Shown: positions 37,101 to 45,796 of the stretch, in pieces
Layout: each line of letters starts with the position of its first letter
Numbering within the stretch: position 1 is the first letter of the stretch
DNA from: Euzebyella saccharophila
GTDB lineage: Bacteria; Bacteroidota; Bacteroidia; Flavobacteriales; Flavobacteriaceae
Direction of reading: 5' to 3'
Length of the DNA: 64,000 nt
Assembly (NCBI RefSeq): GCF_014855495.1
Contig: NZ_JACYFJ010000006.1
Coordinates: forward strand, 1 to 64,000
The notes under the pieces: model-generated
The model's database searches: none
Seen by the model: only the letters and a program-made list of their open reading frames with translations
Told to the model about the DNA's origin: nothing
Translations under genes and position numbers: made by a program

Positions 37101-40100
37101 TATTATCCAACTCAAAAAGGACCCTATAATGCCAATGATAACTTTGACACGGCAAGCCCCAATGAAAAATGGGGCGGTATTATGCGTTCATTGAGCAGTA
37201 CCAACTTTGAGCAGGCAAATGTGGAGTTTGTCCAGTTTTGGGTAATGGATCCGTATTTGGACGGTGATGCTACCAGTACAGGGGAGTTGGTGTTGAATTT
37301 TGGTAATATTTCTGAGGATATTTTAGCCGATGGTTTAAAGCAGTATGAAAACGGACTTCCTGTTAATGGCGAAGGAAGTACTAAGCCGGCAGATCCCGTT
37401 TGGGGTCCTGTGCCCGCAACTCAAGCATTGGTCTATGCCTTTGATGTCAATGAAGGTGCCAGGGCACAACAGGATTTAGGATTTGATGGTCTTGCTGATC
37501 AGGATGAAGCTACCATCTATGGTACCGCCAACGGTGATGATCCAGCTCTGGACAACTATGAGTATTTCTTGCAAAGAGATGGTGGGGTGTTGAACAGATA
37601 TTTAAATTTTAACAACCCACAAGGCAACTCTCCCGTGCAGGTCACTAATGACAATCGTGGTTCAACCACCTTGCCAGACGTAGAAGATGTAGATAGGGAT
37701 TTGACCATGAATACGGTCAATAGTTATTATGAGTATCGCATTCCGATCAAACCCAATACCAATATCAACGACCTTTATGTAACCGATATTCGAGATTCGT
37801 TGGTGCTTTCCGGTAATAGAATTCCAGATGGGAGCACTGTTAGAACAAGATGGATTCAATACAAAATACCTTTAAGTGATTTTACGGATGCCGTTGGCGG
37901 AATTACGGATTTTCGCTCCATCAGCACCATGAGAATGTATCTTACAGGCTTCAATAGTGACGTGTTGCTTCGTTTTGCTACCATGGATTTGGTTCGTGGG
38001 GATTGGCGTACGTACGTTAAAAGTTTGGATCCAGATGACCCAAATGTGGGGGACGATGTAACCACGGTAGATGTAAATGCCGTTAATATTCAGGAAAACG
38101 AAAATAGAACGCCCATACCCTACGTGCTACCGCCAGGGGTGCGAAGGGAGCAATTGAACAATAACAATACCATCATTCAGCAGAACGAACAATCACTTTC
38201 TTTAGTGGTTGAAAACTTGGAACCTCAAGATTCAAGAGGGGTGTTCAAAAACTTGAATATAGACATCCGCCAGTATGAAAAACTGAAAATGTTTATGCAT
38301 GCTGAAAAAATTCTGGAAAGCGATATTTATGATATTGATAGTCCGTTGGTAGGGTTTTTAAGGATAGGTACGGATTTTTCGGAAAATTTCTACCAATTAG
38401 AACTTCCTTTGGAATTTACTCCGTTCACTGCTAATTCCGAGGGTGCAATTTGGCCGGAGAACAACGAGATGGAGGTGATTCTTGCAGATTTAAACAAAGT
38501 AAAATCAGTTTGGATTGCCGGCGATGACCTAAATGATATTCGGTATTTTGAGGTCGTGGACGGTGAGGTAGTGCCTGTTGGCGAATTTGCTCCAAGAACA
38601 CCGGGAAGGCTTAGAATTGGAATAAGGGGTAATCCTTCTTTAGGTAGTATTCGAAGTATGATGGTGGGCGTAAAAAACACCAGCAATTTCCCTGCCCGTG
38701 GTGAGGTTTGGTTCAATGAGCTTCGTTTGGCCGGATTGGACAATAATGGAGGTTGGGCGGCAATTGCTGCCATTGATGCCAATGTTGCAGATTTTGCGAA
38801 CGTAAGTGCTACAGGTAGTACCAGTACTTCCGGTTTTGGTTCCATCGATCAAATGCCCAATGAAAGGGCCCGTGAAGATGCCATTTCTTATGATTTGGTA
38901 ACCAATGTAAATGTAGGTCAGTTACTTCCCAAAGATTGGAACATTCAAATTCCATTTAATTATGGGGTATCCGAAACCTTAATTACTCCAGAATTCGATC
39001 CCGTTTATGATGATTTAAAACTGCAGGACAGAATAGATGCTGCAGAAACGGAGGAAGCGGCAGATGATATTCAGACCCAAGCGGAAGATTATACCAAAAG
39101 AACAAGTATAAATCTAATTGGGGTTAGAAAAGATAGGGGAGAAGAAGCGGACGCTAATTTCTATGATATTGAAAACTTTACATTTAACTATTCCTATAAC
39201 GAAACCAATCATCGCGATTTTGAAATCGCGGCTTTGGAAGATCGCAGTGTTGTAGCGGGATTATTGTACAATCATAATTTTGAACCGGTTGAGGTGGCCC
39301 CTTTTGCAAAAAATGACTCTTTGTTTACAGGTAAATACTTGCAATGGTTAAAAGAGTTGAACCTAAACTTGTTGCCTACAAGTGTTTCTGTCAATTCTAA
39401 TTTCGATAGGCAGTTCAATCAGCAACGTTTTCGTGACGTAGTGGAAGAAGGCGTGGATAAATTGGAACTGCCCACTTTAAGACAGCGCAATTACTTGTTC
39501 AATTGGCAATATGCGGTCAACTATAGCCTTACTAAGTCTTTAAGGTTGAATATGTCTGCGAGTAACAATCATATTGTAAGGAATTATTTGGAGGACCCCA
39601 ATGACCCTAATTCCGAAATTGACCAAACTTTAGGTCTATGGGACGGTTTTTGGGATTTGGGACAACCCAACAGGCACGCCCAACAATTGGAAGTTAATTA
39701 TGAACTTCCGTTTTCAAAAATACCCATCTTGGATTTCATCAGTTCCCAATATAGCTATACCGGTAATTTTGATTGGCAACGAGGTGGGGACGCTTTGAAC
39801 TTGGCAATTCAGGAACAAAGAAACGCCGCAGGCGTAGTATCAGTAAATACTGTGCAAAATGCGAGCACCCATAATTTAACTGCCAATCTCAACATGCAAA
39901 AGTTCTATGATATGATAGGACTTAAAAAGCGCGACGGGAAGTCCAAAGCCAGTGCAGCGCCCGTTAGAAAGGACAAAGCTGGAAATCCGGTAAAGGGTGG
40001 CGAGAAAACTCCAAAGAAAACCAGTGGGCTTTTCAATACGTTCGTGGATGTAGTTACCATGGTAAAAAGGCTTAATGTCAATTACAATGAAAGTAGTGGT

Positions 40101-41384
40101 AAGGTACTTCCGGGATATACTCAGTCAGTAGGGTTTGTAGGTTCGTTGAGGCCTTCTTTAGGGTTTGTGTTTGGTAGTCAGTCAGATGTTCGTTTCAATG
40201 CTGCACGTAAGGGATGGTTAATCGATTTTAATGAATTTAACGAGCAGTACATCGAGAATGTAAATAAGCAATTGAATATTACCGCAACTGCTCAGCCCTT
40301 TAAGGATTTGACAATTGACCTGTCTGCGGATAGACAGTATTCCAGCAGTTATCAGGAAAATTATGATGTGGATCTATGGGCCGATAATCGACTTCCCTTA
40401 GGTAACGAATACGGTAACTTTAGTATTTCTACCTCAATGATAGGTACCGTTTTTGGTAAAAGCGATGAATTTGATTCGGAAACCTTTCAAAAATTCAAGG
40501 AAAATAGGATCATCATCGCTAACAGATTGGTGTCGGACAGAGGTGAGACCATAGGTGAAGTGGACGAGGAAGGATTTCCCCAGCGTTATGGAAAGACCCA
40601 GCAAGATGTATTGTTACCGGCATTTTTTGCAGCCTATACCGGACAAGATGCCGAACGTGTAAATCTAGATGCTTTTCGTCAAATTCCCATTCCAAATTGG
40701 AACTTGAAGTACACAGGACTAATGAGGAATAAGTGGTTCAAAAAGAAATTCCAACGATTTTCCTTGAGTCATGGTTACAGGGCAGCCTACAGTATCAATT
40801 CCTTTCAGACCAATTTGGAGAAGGTGCAGTTGATAAAAGAAGGAAACTCTCCGGTCAATCCTGAGAATGGGGATGTTATGCCAGATTTAATTTTGAACAA
40901 TGTAGTTTTAAACGATGAGTTCAACCCCTTGGTGCGGTTGGATTTTGAAATGAAGAATTCTGTAAGCGTATTGGCCGAAATGCGTACTAGCAGAATAATG
41001 GCCTTGAGCTTTGACAATAACTTAATGACGGAGACCAATGGCAGCGAGTATACCGTTGGGTTGGGGTATAGGTTCAAGGATGTCAAGTTTGTTACCAATA
41101 TTGGAGGTAATAAGACACGTTTGAAGGGAGATTTGAACCTAAAGGCAGATATGACCCTTCGCGACAACGTAACTATAATTCGAAATTTGGATATAGATAA
41201 TAATCAGGTTACTTCTGGTCAAAATCTATTATCGGTGAAGTTTACGGCAGACTATGCTTTGACCAAAAACCTGAACGCACTGTTCTTCTATGATCACTCC
41301 TTCTCCAAATTTGCCGTCTCCACGGCATTTCCTCAAACTACCATTAATTCTGGTTTTACCTTGAGATATAATTTCGGTAATTAA
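34191..41384 (+). CDS. sprA: SprA, giant outer membrane translocon protein of the type IX secretion system / gliding motility
   Basis: SprA (also called Sov) forms the outer membrane channel of the type IX secretion system that exports adhesins and enzymes carrying C-terminal targeting domains; it is needed for gliding. This protein is 2397 residues, within the normal range. It has a signal peptide with KLTLLFSIFLLSSGALWAQ. The early PNFYVNNDFFQSVFGGNTIEV and VIWQKNDNPSLSPR patterns are conserved in SprA. The body is a continuous series of amphipathic beta strands ending in an aromatic C-terminal strand (SGFTLRYNFGN), as expected of a 36-strand barrel. The start is a TTG at 34191, five bases after the ruvA stop; the first ATG in frame lies much further in and would remove the signal peptide. 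gcvH follows. Confidence 0.96.
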   Translation: MKTGAELILKLPFKLTLLFSIFLLSSGALWAQETENEPGEEQQVDSVKTGFSLGRLRMENPESIVSKYVYDPQLKMYIYSEKVGDFDIGYPIILTPEQYYNLVQEQGIKDYFKEKSDAYSGKKEGSEEARKNLLPNFYVNNDFFQSVFGGNTIEVIPQGSVAMDLGVIWQKNDNPSLSPRNRTNTSFDFDQRISLSMLGKIGERLQVTANYDTEATFDFQNIVKLDYTPTEDDIIRSIEVGNISMPLNSSLIQGSQSLFGVKTQLQFGKTTVTAVFSQQQSQNNTVVAQGGGTVSEFSVTALDYDEDRHFFLAQYFRDNYDDALASYPYIRSQVQITRLEVWVTNRSQQTLNVRNIVGIQDLGEYDPLTSNPEDRKTRINSNAPGGFFNLNTGGQPNQLPRNNANGYNPAIIGQAGAALNDDIRDVATVEEGFNITGYQPNQGFDYAFLENARKLEQGRDYTFNTQLGYVSLNQRLSNDEILAVAFQYTYNGNVYQVGEFANGGLDATTVSGTVGNQIIDNNTLVLKLLKSNITNVSDPIWDLMMKNIYATGAFRLSQEDFKMNILYSNPTPRNYITPIDESTWPDGLQDKILLNVFNFDRLNAYNDVQPGGDGFFDFIPGLTVDTQNGQIIFTKVEPFGEYLFEQLGGGDYNTANSYNPNQERYVFRDMYELTKAAALQDPEKNKFLLKGRYKSEGSNGIPIGAFNVPRGSVRVTAGGRQLQEGIDYTVNYQAGTVQILDPSLEASNVPINISVENNAVFGQQTRRFTGVNVEHQFNENFVLGATLLNLNERPLTQKSNFGVEPVNNTIFGLNGNFSTEVPFLTRMVNKLPNIDTDVPSNISVRGEVAWLKPNSPKNADFQGETTTYLDDFEGSQSLIDIRSALGWTMASVPLEFLDNPTQKGLETGFTRAKLAWYTIDPVFYTNQRPAGMSDSDLSSNATRRIFVDEVFPKVEIAQGQTRQQTTLDLAYYPTQKGPYNANDNFDTASPNEKWGGIMRSLSSTNFEQANVEFVQFWVMDPYLDGDATSTGELVLNFGNISEDILADGLKQYENGLPVNGEGSTKPADPVWGPVPATQALVYAFDVNEGARAQQDLGFDGLADQDEATIYGTANGDDPALDNYEYFLQRDGGVLNRYLNFNNPQGNSPVQVTNDNRGSTTLPDVEDVDRDLTMNTVNSYYEYRIPIKPNTNINDLYVTDIRDSLVLSGNRIPDGSTVRTRWIQYKIPLSDFTDAVGGITDFRSISTMRMYLTGFNSDVLLRFATMDLVRGDWRTYVKSLDPDDPNVGDDVTTVDVNAVNIQENENRTPIPYVLPPGVRREQLNNNNTIIQQNEQSLSLVVENLEPQDSRGVFKNLNIDIRQYEKLKMFMHAEKILESDIYDIDSPLVGFLRIGTDFSENFYQLELPLEFTPFTANSEGAIWPENNEMEVILADLNKVKSVWIAGDDLNDIRYFEVVDGEVVPVGEFAPRTPGRLRIGIRGNPSLGSIRSMMVGVKNTSNFPARGEVWFNELRLAGLDNNGGWAAIAAIDANVADFANVSATGSTSTSGFGSIDQMPNERAREDAISYDLVTNVNVGQLLPKDWNIQIPFNYGVSETLITPEFDPVYDDLKLQDRIDAAETEEAADDIQTQAEDYTKRTSINLIGVRKDRGEEADANFYDIENFTFNYSYNETNHRDFEIAALEDRSVVAGLLYNHNFEPVEVAPFAKNDSLFTGKYLQWLKELNLNLLPTSVSVNSNFDRQFNQQRFRDVVEEGVDKLELPTLRQRNYLFNWQYAVNYSLTKSLRLNMSASNNHIVRNYLEDPNDPNSEIDQTLGLWDGFWDLGQPNRHAQQLEVNYELPFSKIPILDFISSQYSYTGNFDWQRGGDALNLAIQEQRNAAGVVSVNTVQNASTHNLTANLNMQKFYDMIGLKKRDGKSKASAAPVRKDKAGNPVKGGEKTPKKTSGLFNTFVDVVTMVKRLNVNYNESSGKVLPGYTQSVGFVGSLRPSLGFVFGSQSDVRFNAARKGWLIDFNEFNEQYIENVNKQLNITATAQPFKDLTIDLSADRQYSSSYQENYDVDLWADNRLPLGNEYGNFSISTSMIGTVFGKSDEFDSETFQKFKENRIIIANRLVSDRGETIGEVDEEGFPQRYGKTQQDVLLPAFFAAYTGQDAERVNLDAFRQIPIPNWNLKYTGLMRNKWFKKKFQRFSLSHGYRAAYSINSFQTNLEKVQLIKEGNSPVNPENGDVMPDLILNNVVLNDEFNPLVRLDFEMKNSVSVLAEMRTSRIMALSFDNNLMTETNGSEYTVGLGYRFKDVKFVTNIGGNKTRLKGDLNLKADMTLRDNVTIIRNLDIDNNQVTSGQNLLSVKFTADYALTKNLNALFFYDHSFSKFAVSTAFPQTTINSGFTLRYNFGN

Positions 41385-41409
41385 AAAGCTTCGTTCGCTT
41401 TATTTTTTT
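41385..41409 (+). terminator. Weak terminator-like hairpin after sprA
   Basis: AAAGC (41385-41389) pairs with GCTTT (41397-41401) and is followed by A and a T run. The five-base stem is short, and its T run overlaps the -33 element of the gcvH promoter. Confidence 0.45.
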
Positions 41410-41438
41410 GAAAACCTTTAGGGATTATTTTACATTTG
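41407..41438 (+). promoter_or_regulatory. Promoter of gcvH
   Basis: TTTG at 41407-41410 and TACATTTG at 41431-41438 are 20 bases apart, a full match to the Bacteroidota consensus. Transcription near 41443 leaves an 17-base leader containing AAGGAG before the ATG at 41460. Confidence 0.8.
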
Positions 41439-41459
41439 TTGCAATTAAAAAAGGAGCAA

Positions 41460-41840
41460 ATGAATATTCCAGAAGAACTTAAGTACACCAAAGACCACGA
41501 ATGGGTAAAAATTGATGGGGATGTGGCCACTGTTGGCATCACTGATTTTGCCCAAGGGGAGCTAGGAGATATTGTTTATGTAGAAGTAGAGACCATGGAC
41601 GAGTCTTTGGAGAAAGAAGAAGTTTTTGGAACGGTAGAAGCGGTAAAGACGGTTTCGGATTTGTTTCTTCCCCTTAGCGGAGAAATCATTGAATTTAATG
41701 AATCTTTGGAAGATGCTCCTGAGAATGTCAACTCAGACCCTTATGGTGAAGGTTGGATGATCAAGATTAAATTGAGCGATGCTTCCGAAATAGAAGGGCT
41801 CATGTCTGCCGAAGATTACAAAGCGCTCATTAGTGCTTAA
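41460..41840 (+). CDS. gcvH: Glycine cleavage system H protein
   Basis: GcvH is the lipoyl carrier of the glycine cleavage system, shuttling the aminomethyl group between the P, T and L proteins. The 126-residue protein begins [16 protein letters not shown] and has the lipoylation motif [10 protein letters not shown] with modified lysine Lys63. The C-terminal [12 protein letters not shown] pattern is also typical. An in-frame upstream start at 41436 would lie inside the promoter and is rejected; the ATG at 41460 follows AAGGAG. The partner gcv genes are not in the window. The VanZ-like gene overlaps its last eight bases. Confidence 0.96.
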   Translation: MNIPEELKYTKDHEWVKIDGDVATVGITDFAQGELGDIVYVEVETMDESLEKEEVFGTVEAVKTVSDLFLPLSGEIIEFNESLEDAPENVNSDPYGEGWMIKIKLSDASEIEGLMSAEDYKALISA

Positions 41841-42234
41841 AAAAAATAAGTATAAAATTGCATTTATAAGCTGGATGGTTTTTGTTACCTATTCCAGCTT
41901 ATCTTCTTTTGAGGGGGTAGATACGCCCGGGCTAAATATTCCGCATTTGGACAAAGCGGTTCACTTTACCTTTTACTTTGTAGCGTCCTTTTTAGGTGTC
42001 TTTTGTTTAAGGGAATTTTCGGGGCGTGCAATTAGTAAGAAAAAGGTATTTTTAATAGCTGTTTTATTTGCAATAGCCTTTGGTATAATTATTGAGGTTT
42101 TACAATATGCATTAACGACTGATAGACAAGGTGATGTGTGGGACGCGTTTGCGAACAGCATTGGGGCCTTGGCAGGTATTATGGCCGTTAAATTCCTATT
42201 TTCGGGCAATAGCCGCTTAAAATGGGAAATTTAA
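41833..42234 (+). CDS. VanZ-like membrane protein
   Basis: This 133-residue protein has four hydrophobic segments and the VanZ-like signature: a first helix with [12 protein letters not shown], then [13 protein letters not shown], where the D-K-x-x-H motif sits at the end of a loop, and finally [20 protein letters not shown], whose D-x-x-D-x-x-x-N pattern is conserved. The GTG start (41833) overlaps the end of gcvH by eight bases and is followed by an eight-A run. VanZ is known from glycopeptide resistance (teicoplanin), but family members in Bacteroidota are common next to gcvH and have no proven resistance role. Confidence 0.82.
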   Translation: MLKKNKYKIAFISWMVFVTYSSLSSFEGVDTPGLNIPHLDKAVHFTFYFVASFLGVFCLREFSGRAISKKKVFLIAVLFAIAFGIIIEVLQYALTTDRQGDVWDAFANSIGALAGIMAVKFLFSGNSRLKWEI

Positions 42235-42287
42235 TTGCTTTTTAATGGAATATTTAATTATTTTAGCGAACATTAAAATCGAGACTT

Positions 42288-42992
42288 ATGGAACCTAAAA
42301 AGAATCCGAAAGCAGATGTAGGCCGTAACAGTGGCCTGTACTTTGTTATAGGACTTGCACTTACCATGGCATTGGTGTACGGTGCATTGGAATGGAAAAC
42401 GTATGATGAAACCAATGATTACGATATTTCCATGAATGTTGATGACGAATTGGACGAAGAAGTTCCAATGACTGAACAGATAAAAACCCCACCACCTCCA
42501 CCACCTCCAGCAGCTCCTGAAATTATTGAGGTTGTAGAAGATGAGGAAGAGGTTGAGGAAACGGTGATCGAGTCTACTGAAACTAGTCAGGAAGAAGAGA
42601 TTATTGAAGTAGAAGACGTAGAAGTAGAGGAGGAAATTGAAGATGTGGACGTCCCATTTGCAGTAATTGAGGATGTGCCGATTTTTCCAGGATGTGAGAG
42701 CGAATCTGATAAAAGGGCTTGTTTCCAGAAAATGATGCAAAAGCACATTGGTAAGAACTTCCGTTATCCAGAGATTGCTCAAGAAATGGGTATTCAAGGT
42801 AGGGTAAGTGTCATGTTTACCATCCAAAAAGACGGTTCCATCGGTAACGTAAGAATGCGTGGTCCGGATAAAAACCTTGAAAAAGAGGCAGCTCGTATTA
42901 TAAGTAAGCTACCTAAAATGACTCCAGGAAAGCAAAGGGGTAGGCCAGTAAGGGTTCCATTTAGTATTCCTATTACCTTTAAGCTTCAGTAA
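42288..42992 (+). CDS. TonB-family energy transducer
   Basis: TonB couples the inner membrane proton gradient to outer membrane receptors. The 234 residues show a short cytoplasmic start, one membrane helix at about 18-36, a Pro run (PPPPPPP) near residue 65, a long Glu/Val-rich acidic linker (about 75-125) and a C-terminal TonB domain from about 150 (FRYPEIAQEMGIQGRVSVMF and VRMRGPDKNLEKEAARII). The sequence FPGCESESDKRACFQKMMQKHI just before the domain is a pattern seen in many Bacteroidota TonB proteins, with two Cys. ExbB and ExbD are not adjacent. It has its own terminator at 43023, and its exact receptor partners are unknown. Confidence 0.9.
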   Translation: MEPKKNPKADVGRNSGLYFVIGLALTMALVYGALEWKTYDETNDYDISMNVDDELDEEVPMTEQIKTPPPPPPPAAPEIIEVVEDEEEVEETVIESTETSQEEEIIEVEDVEVEEEIEDVDVPFAVIEDVPIFPGCESESDKRACFQKMMQKHIGKNFRYPEIAQEMGIQGRVSVMFTIQKDGSIGNVRMRGPDKNLEKEAARIISKLPKMTPGKQRGRPVRVPFSIPITFKLQ

Positions 42993-43022
42993 GCACAACT
43001 CTTAGAGTTTGAAATATATATC

Positions 43023-43055
43023 AAAGTCCATTCGTTATTCGGGTGGACTTTTTGT
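43023..43055 (+). terminator. Intrinsic terminator after tonB
   Basis: AAAGTCCATTCG pairs with CGGGTGGACTTT (two G-U pairs) around TTATT, followed by T residues. Confidence 0.85.
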
Positions 43056-43136
43056 TTGAGCTTTATTTGTGTTGGGCATTTTATCTTCGGCACTTTTTAT
43101 TACGTAGGCCCTAAAGTATTAAAGATGTGTATTTGG

Positions 43137-43167
43137 TTGGAAAAAAAGCCTTTGAGGGTTATCTTTG
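43137..43167 (+). promoter_or_regulatory. Promoter of the ctaB / cox assembly cluster
   Basis: TTG at 43137-43139 and TATCTTTG at 43160-43167 are 20 bases apart. Transcription near 43172 leaves a 14-base leader before the ATG at 43186. Confidence 0.78.
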
Positions 43168-43185
43168 CAGTTCGAAAAAAGACGA

Positions 43186-44085
43186 ATGAAAACTGCTGTA
43201 AATACGGCCTCAACTCCCTCGATGATATTATCGATTGCCGATTTTAAGGAAATTACCAAGGCTAGATTGGCAATTAGCGTGGTCTTTTCATCATTGGCCG
43301 GTTATTTGTTAGGAGCCCACCAAATTGAAATTTCTTCGCTTTTGTTGCTTGCTTTTGGTGGCTATTGCATGGTTGGTGCCTCCAATGCGTACAATCAGGT
43401 TATAGAGAAGGATTTGGATGCGCTTATGAAGCGTACCAAAAATAGACCGATACCTGCAGGTAGGATGTCCGTTAGATTTGCGATGTTCATAGCGGTTACC
43501 CTTACCCTTTTAGGAGTGGTCTCCCTGTATTTTCTAAATCCAAAAACGGCTATGTTTGGGGCCATTTCCATATTTCTTTATACCAGTGTTTACACCCCTT
43601 TAAAGACAATTACACCGTTATCGGTATTTGTAGGTGCCTTTCCTGGGGCCATTCCTTTTATGCTTGGCTGGGTGGCTGCTACCAATGAGTTTGGTATAGA
43701 ACCGGGAACCTTGTTTATGATCCAGTTCTTTTGGCAATTCCCCCATTTTTGGGCCTTGGGTTGGATGCTACATGATGATTACAAGCAGGGTGGTTTTAAA
43801 ATGCTTCCCACTGGAAAAAAGGATAAGGGAACAGCCTTGCAGATAATTATGTATACCATTTGGATGTTGCTCATTTCCATTATACCTGTTTTCGGTATTA
43901 CGGGAAGATTGGAACTTTCCATCCCGGCAGCGGTTGTCATATTCGCAATGGGAATGGTAATGCTTGTTTTTGCATTTAAACTATATGAGAAAAGGGATAA
44001 TGTAACCGCTCGCAAGCTGATGTTGGCAAGTGTAAGTTATATTACTTTAATGCAGATTGTTTACGTAATAGATAAGTTTATTTAA
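43186..44085 (+). CDS. ctaB: Protoheme IX farnesyltransferase (heme O synthase)
   Basis: CtaB/CyoE attaches a farnesyl group to heme B to make heme O, the precursor of heme A for the oxidase. The 299-residue protein has about nine membrane helices and the prenyltransferase metal-binding motif NAYNQVIEKDLDALMKRTKNRP (N-x3-D-x-D region followed by KRTKNRP), plus a second acidic motif DDYKQGG in the later loop. The start at 43186 gives the usual length; an earlier in-frame ATG at 43165 would overlap the promoter. It opens a cluster of cytochrome oxidase subunit and assembly genes, and the next gene begins four bases after its stop. Confidence 0.95.
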   Translation: MKTAVNTASTPSMILSIADFKEITKARLAISVVFSSLAGYLLGAHQIEISSLLLLAFGGYCMVGASNAYNQVIEKDLDALMKRTKNRPIPAGRMSVRFAMFIAVTLTLLGVVSLYFLNPKTAMFGAISIFLYTSVYTPLKTITPLSVFVGAFPGAIPFMLGWVAATNEFGIEPGTLFMIQFFWQFPHFWALGWMLHDDYKQGGFKMLPTGKKDKGTALQIIMYTIWMLLISIIPVFGITGRLELSIPAAVVIFAMGMVMLVFAFKLYEKRDNVTARKLMLASVSYITLMQIVYVIDKFI

Positions 44086-44089
44086 GCTG

Positions 44090-44671
44090 ATGGATTTAAC
44101 TCAAGGAACGATTAAGGAGAAGAGCGATAGGGCAAAAAAAATGATGCTCTGGTTTGGTATAGTGAGTCTGATTATGGGTTTTGCAGGTTGGACCAGTGCG
44201 TATATTGTTAGTAGCGCTAGGGAAGATTGGGTGGCAGAACTTAAACTTCCATCATCTTTTTTTATAAGTACGGCTGTTATCGTGCTTAGCAGTTTTACCT
44301 ATATCCTGGCTAAAAAAGCCATTATGGAGAATCAGCAAAAATTAACCTCCAGTTGGTTATGGGCCACTTTGGGTTTAGGCATCATCTTTATTATTATGCA
44401 ATTTAATGGCTTTTCCCAGATGGTGGCAGAAGGCTATTATTTTACGGGACCAACAAGTAATATAAAAATGTCCTATATATTCCTGATTGCCGCAGTGCAT
44501 ATCGTTCATGTAGTAGCGGGCATTATCTCCCTACTGTTTGTGATCTATAGACAAATGAAAGGCAAATATTCTTCACAGGAATATTTGGGCTTGTCCTTGG
44601 GTGCTACTTTCTGGCACTTTTTGGATATTTTATGGCTGTATTTAATCGGCTTCATGTATTACGTTGGATAA
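44090..44671 (+). CDS. Cytochrome c oxidase subunit III family protein, short form
   Basis: This 193-residue protein has five membrane helices and the subunit III pattern: an N-terminal MMLWFGIVSLIMGFAGWTSAY, a middle helix with QFNGFSQMVAEG, then HIVHVVAGIISL and the C-terminal TFWHFLDILWLYL, where the H-F-x-D-x-x-W motif is conserved. It corresponds to the five-helix minimal form of subunit III, which stabilises subunit I and helps proton uptake. A longer paralogue follows 96 bases downstream. Both may belong to the aa3 oxidase encoded at 18.1-21.1 kb, or each may serve a different oxidase; the sequence cannot say which. It is four bases after ctaB. Confidence 0.9.
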   Translation: MDLTQGTIKEKSDRAKKMMLWFGIVSLIMGFAGWTSAYIVSSAREDWVAELKLPSSFFISTAVIVLSSFTYILAKKAIMENQQKLTSSWLWATLGLGIIFIIMQFNGFSQMVAEGYYFTGPTSNIKMSYIFLIAAVHIVHVVAGIISLLFVIYRQMKGKYSSQEYLGLSLGATFWHFLDILWLYLIGFMYYVG

Positions 44672-44708
44672 TAATTTAAAAATATGTCGGTTTTCCTTAT
44701 CAAACGGC

Positions 44709-44739
44709 TTTCGTTTCACCTAAGAAAACTATAAATTTG
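44709..44739 (+). promoter_or_regulatory. Internal promoter before the long subunit III gene
   Basis: TAAATTTG at 44732-44739 is an exact -7 match, and TTTC at 44709-44712 is a near match to the -33 TTTG at a spacing of 19. This could give the downstream genes independent transcription. Confidence 0.6.
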
Positions 44740-44767
44740 TGCAAATTTTAACCATACTTTATAATAA

Positions 44768-45757
44768 ATGGAATCTACAGTAACTACTGGTGCTGCTTCA
44801 GAAAATGTCTGGGGAGGTGGAAATAAGCCACTTGGCGCAAGCTATGGAAAGATGATGATGTGGTTTTTCATCGTTTCAGATGCATTGACCTTTTCTGGTT
44901 TTTTGGCCGCTTACGGCTTTTCAAGGTTTAAATTTATAGAAACATGGCCCATTGCGGACGAGGTTTTTACCCACGTTCCTTTCTTTCATGGTAATTACCC
45001 CATGATCTATGTGGCCTTTATGACTTTTATATTGATCATGTCTTCCGTAACTATGGTATTGGCGGTAGATGCGGGTCATAAAATGAAGCAGAATGCAGTG
45101 ATTTGGTACATGTTCCTTACCATTATTGGGGGTGCTATTTTCGTTGGCTCTCAGGCTTGGGAATGGGCAACATTTATTAAAGGTGATTTTGGAGCGGTAG
45201 AGACAAAAGGTGGTAGAATACTACAGTTCGTGAATGCGGAAACTGGTGAGAGGGCTGCCTTATCCGAGTTTGCCAAAATACTTCCAAGTGAACGCGAGGC
45301 TCATGAACGTAAAAATGGAATTTGGTACTATGAAGAGGGCTATATGCCAAGTTTCTCCATTGATGAAGTTAAGGAAGGCTTTTTGGCCAATCCAAGTATT
45401 TTGATACGTACGGAAGCAATCCATCAAGAAGGCGAGAAGGTAGGGGAAAAAACATTGCTGACCAGAGAAGAGTCTCTTGAAAAAATAAAGGATGGAACCA
45501 TCGTCGTAGAAGGTGCCAATCTAGTAAGAAATGAATATGGAAGCCGTTTGTTTGCAGACTTTTTCTTCTTTATTACAGGATTTCATGGATTTCACGTATT
45601 CTCAGGGGTTGTTATCAATATTATCATTTTCTTTAATGTGATATTGGGTACTTACGAGCGTAGAGGGCACTATGAGATGGTAGAAAAGGTAGGGCTCTAC
45701 TGGCACTTTGTAGACCTTGTTTGGGTATTCGTATTTACATTTTTCTACTTGGTTTAA
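44768..45757 (+). CDS. coxC: Cytochrome c oxidase subunit III, long form with soluble insertion
   Basis: The 329-residue protein has the subunit III helices, with KMMMWFFIVSDALTFSGFLAAY at the start, GSQAWEWATFI in the middle and FITGFHGFHVFSG followed by GLYWHFVDLVWVFVF at the end. Between the helix containing GSQAWEW and the GFHGFHV helix there is a polar insertion of about 120 residues (about 140-260) rich in Glu and Lys, absent from proteobacterial subunit III. The insertion should lie on one side of the membrane and could contact a partner such as complex III. The start ATG at 44768 fits the TAnnTTTG element. It is followed by subunit IV 39 bases later. Confidence 0.93.
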   Translation: MESTVTTGAASENVWGGGNKPLGASYGKMMMWFFIVSDALTFSGFLAAYGFSRFKFIETWPIADEVFTHVPFFHGNYPMIYVAFMTFILIMSSVTMVLAVDAGHKMKQNAVIWYMFLTIIGGAIFVGSQAWEWATFIKGDFGAVETKGGRILQFVNAETGERAALSEFAKILPSEREAHERKNGIWYYEEGYMPSFSIDEVKEGFLANPSILIRTEAIHQEGEKVGEKTLLTREESLEKIKDGTIVVEGANLVRNEYGSRLFADFFFFITGFHGFHVFSGVVINIIIFFNVILGTYERRGHYEMVEKVGLYWHFVDLVWVFVFTFFYLV

Positions 45758-45796
45758 CATTTATCCGGCATCGGAATTAAGAAATAGCATAAAATA

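Noticed and set aside
41833-42234. VanZ-like gene as an antibiotic resistance determinant
   Set aside because: The family is widespread beyond glycopeptide resistance clusters, and no van genes are nearby.
42273-42827. Minus-strand open frame of 184 codons opposite tonB
   Set aside because: It is rich in Phe/Tyr because it mirrors the acidic Glu/Val linker of TonB; there is no start context or family match.
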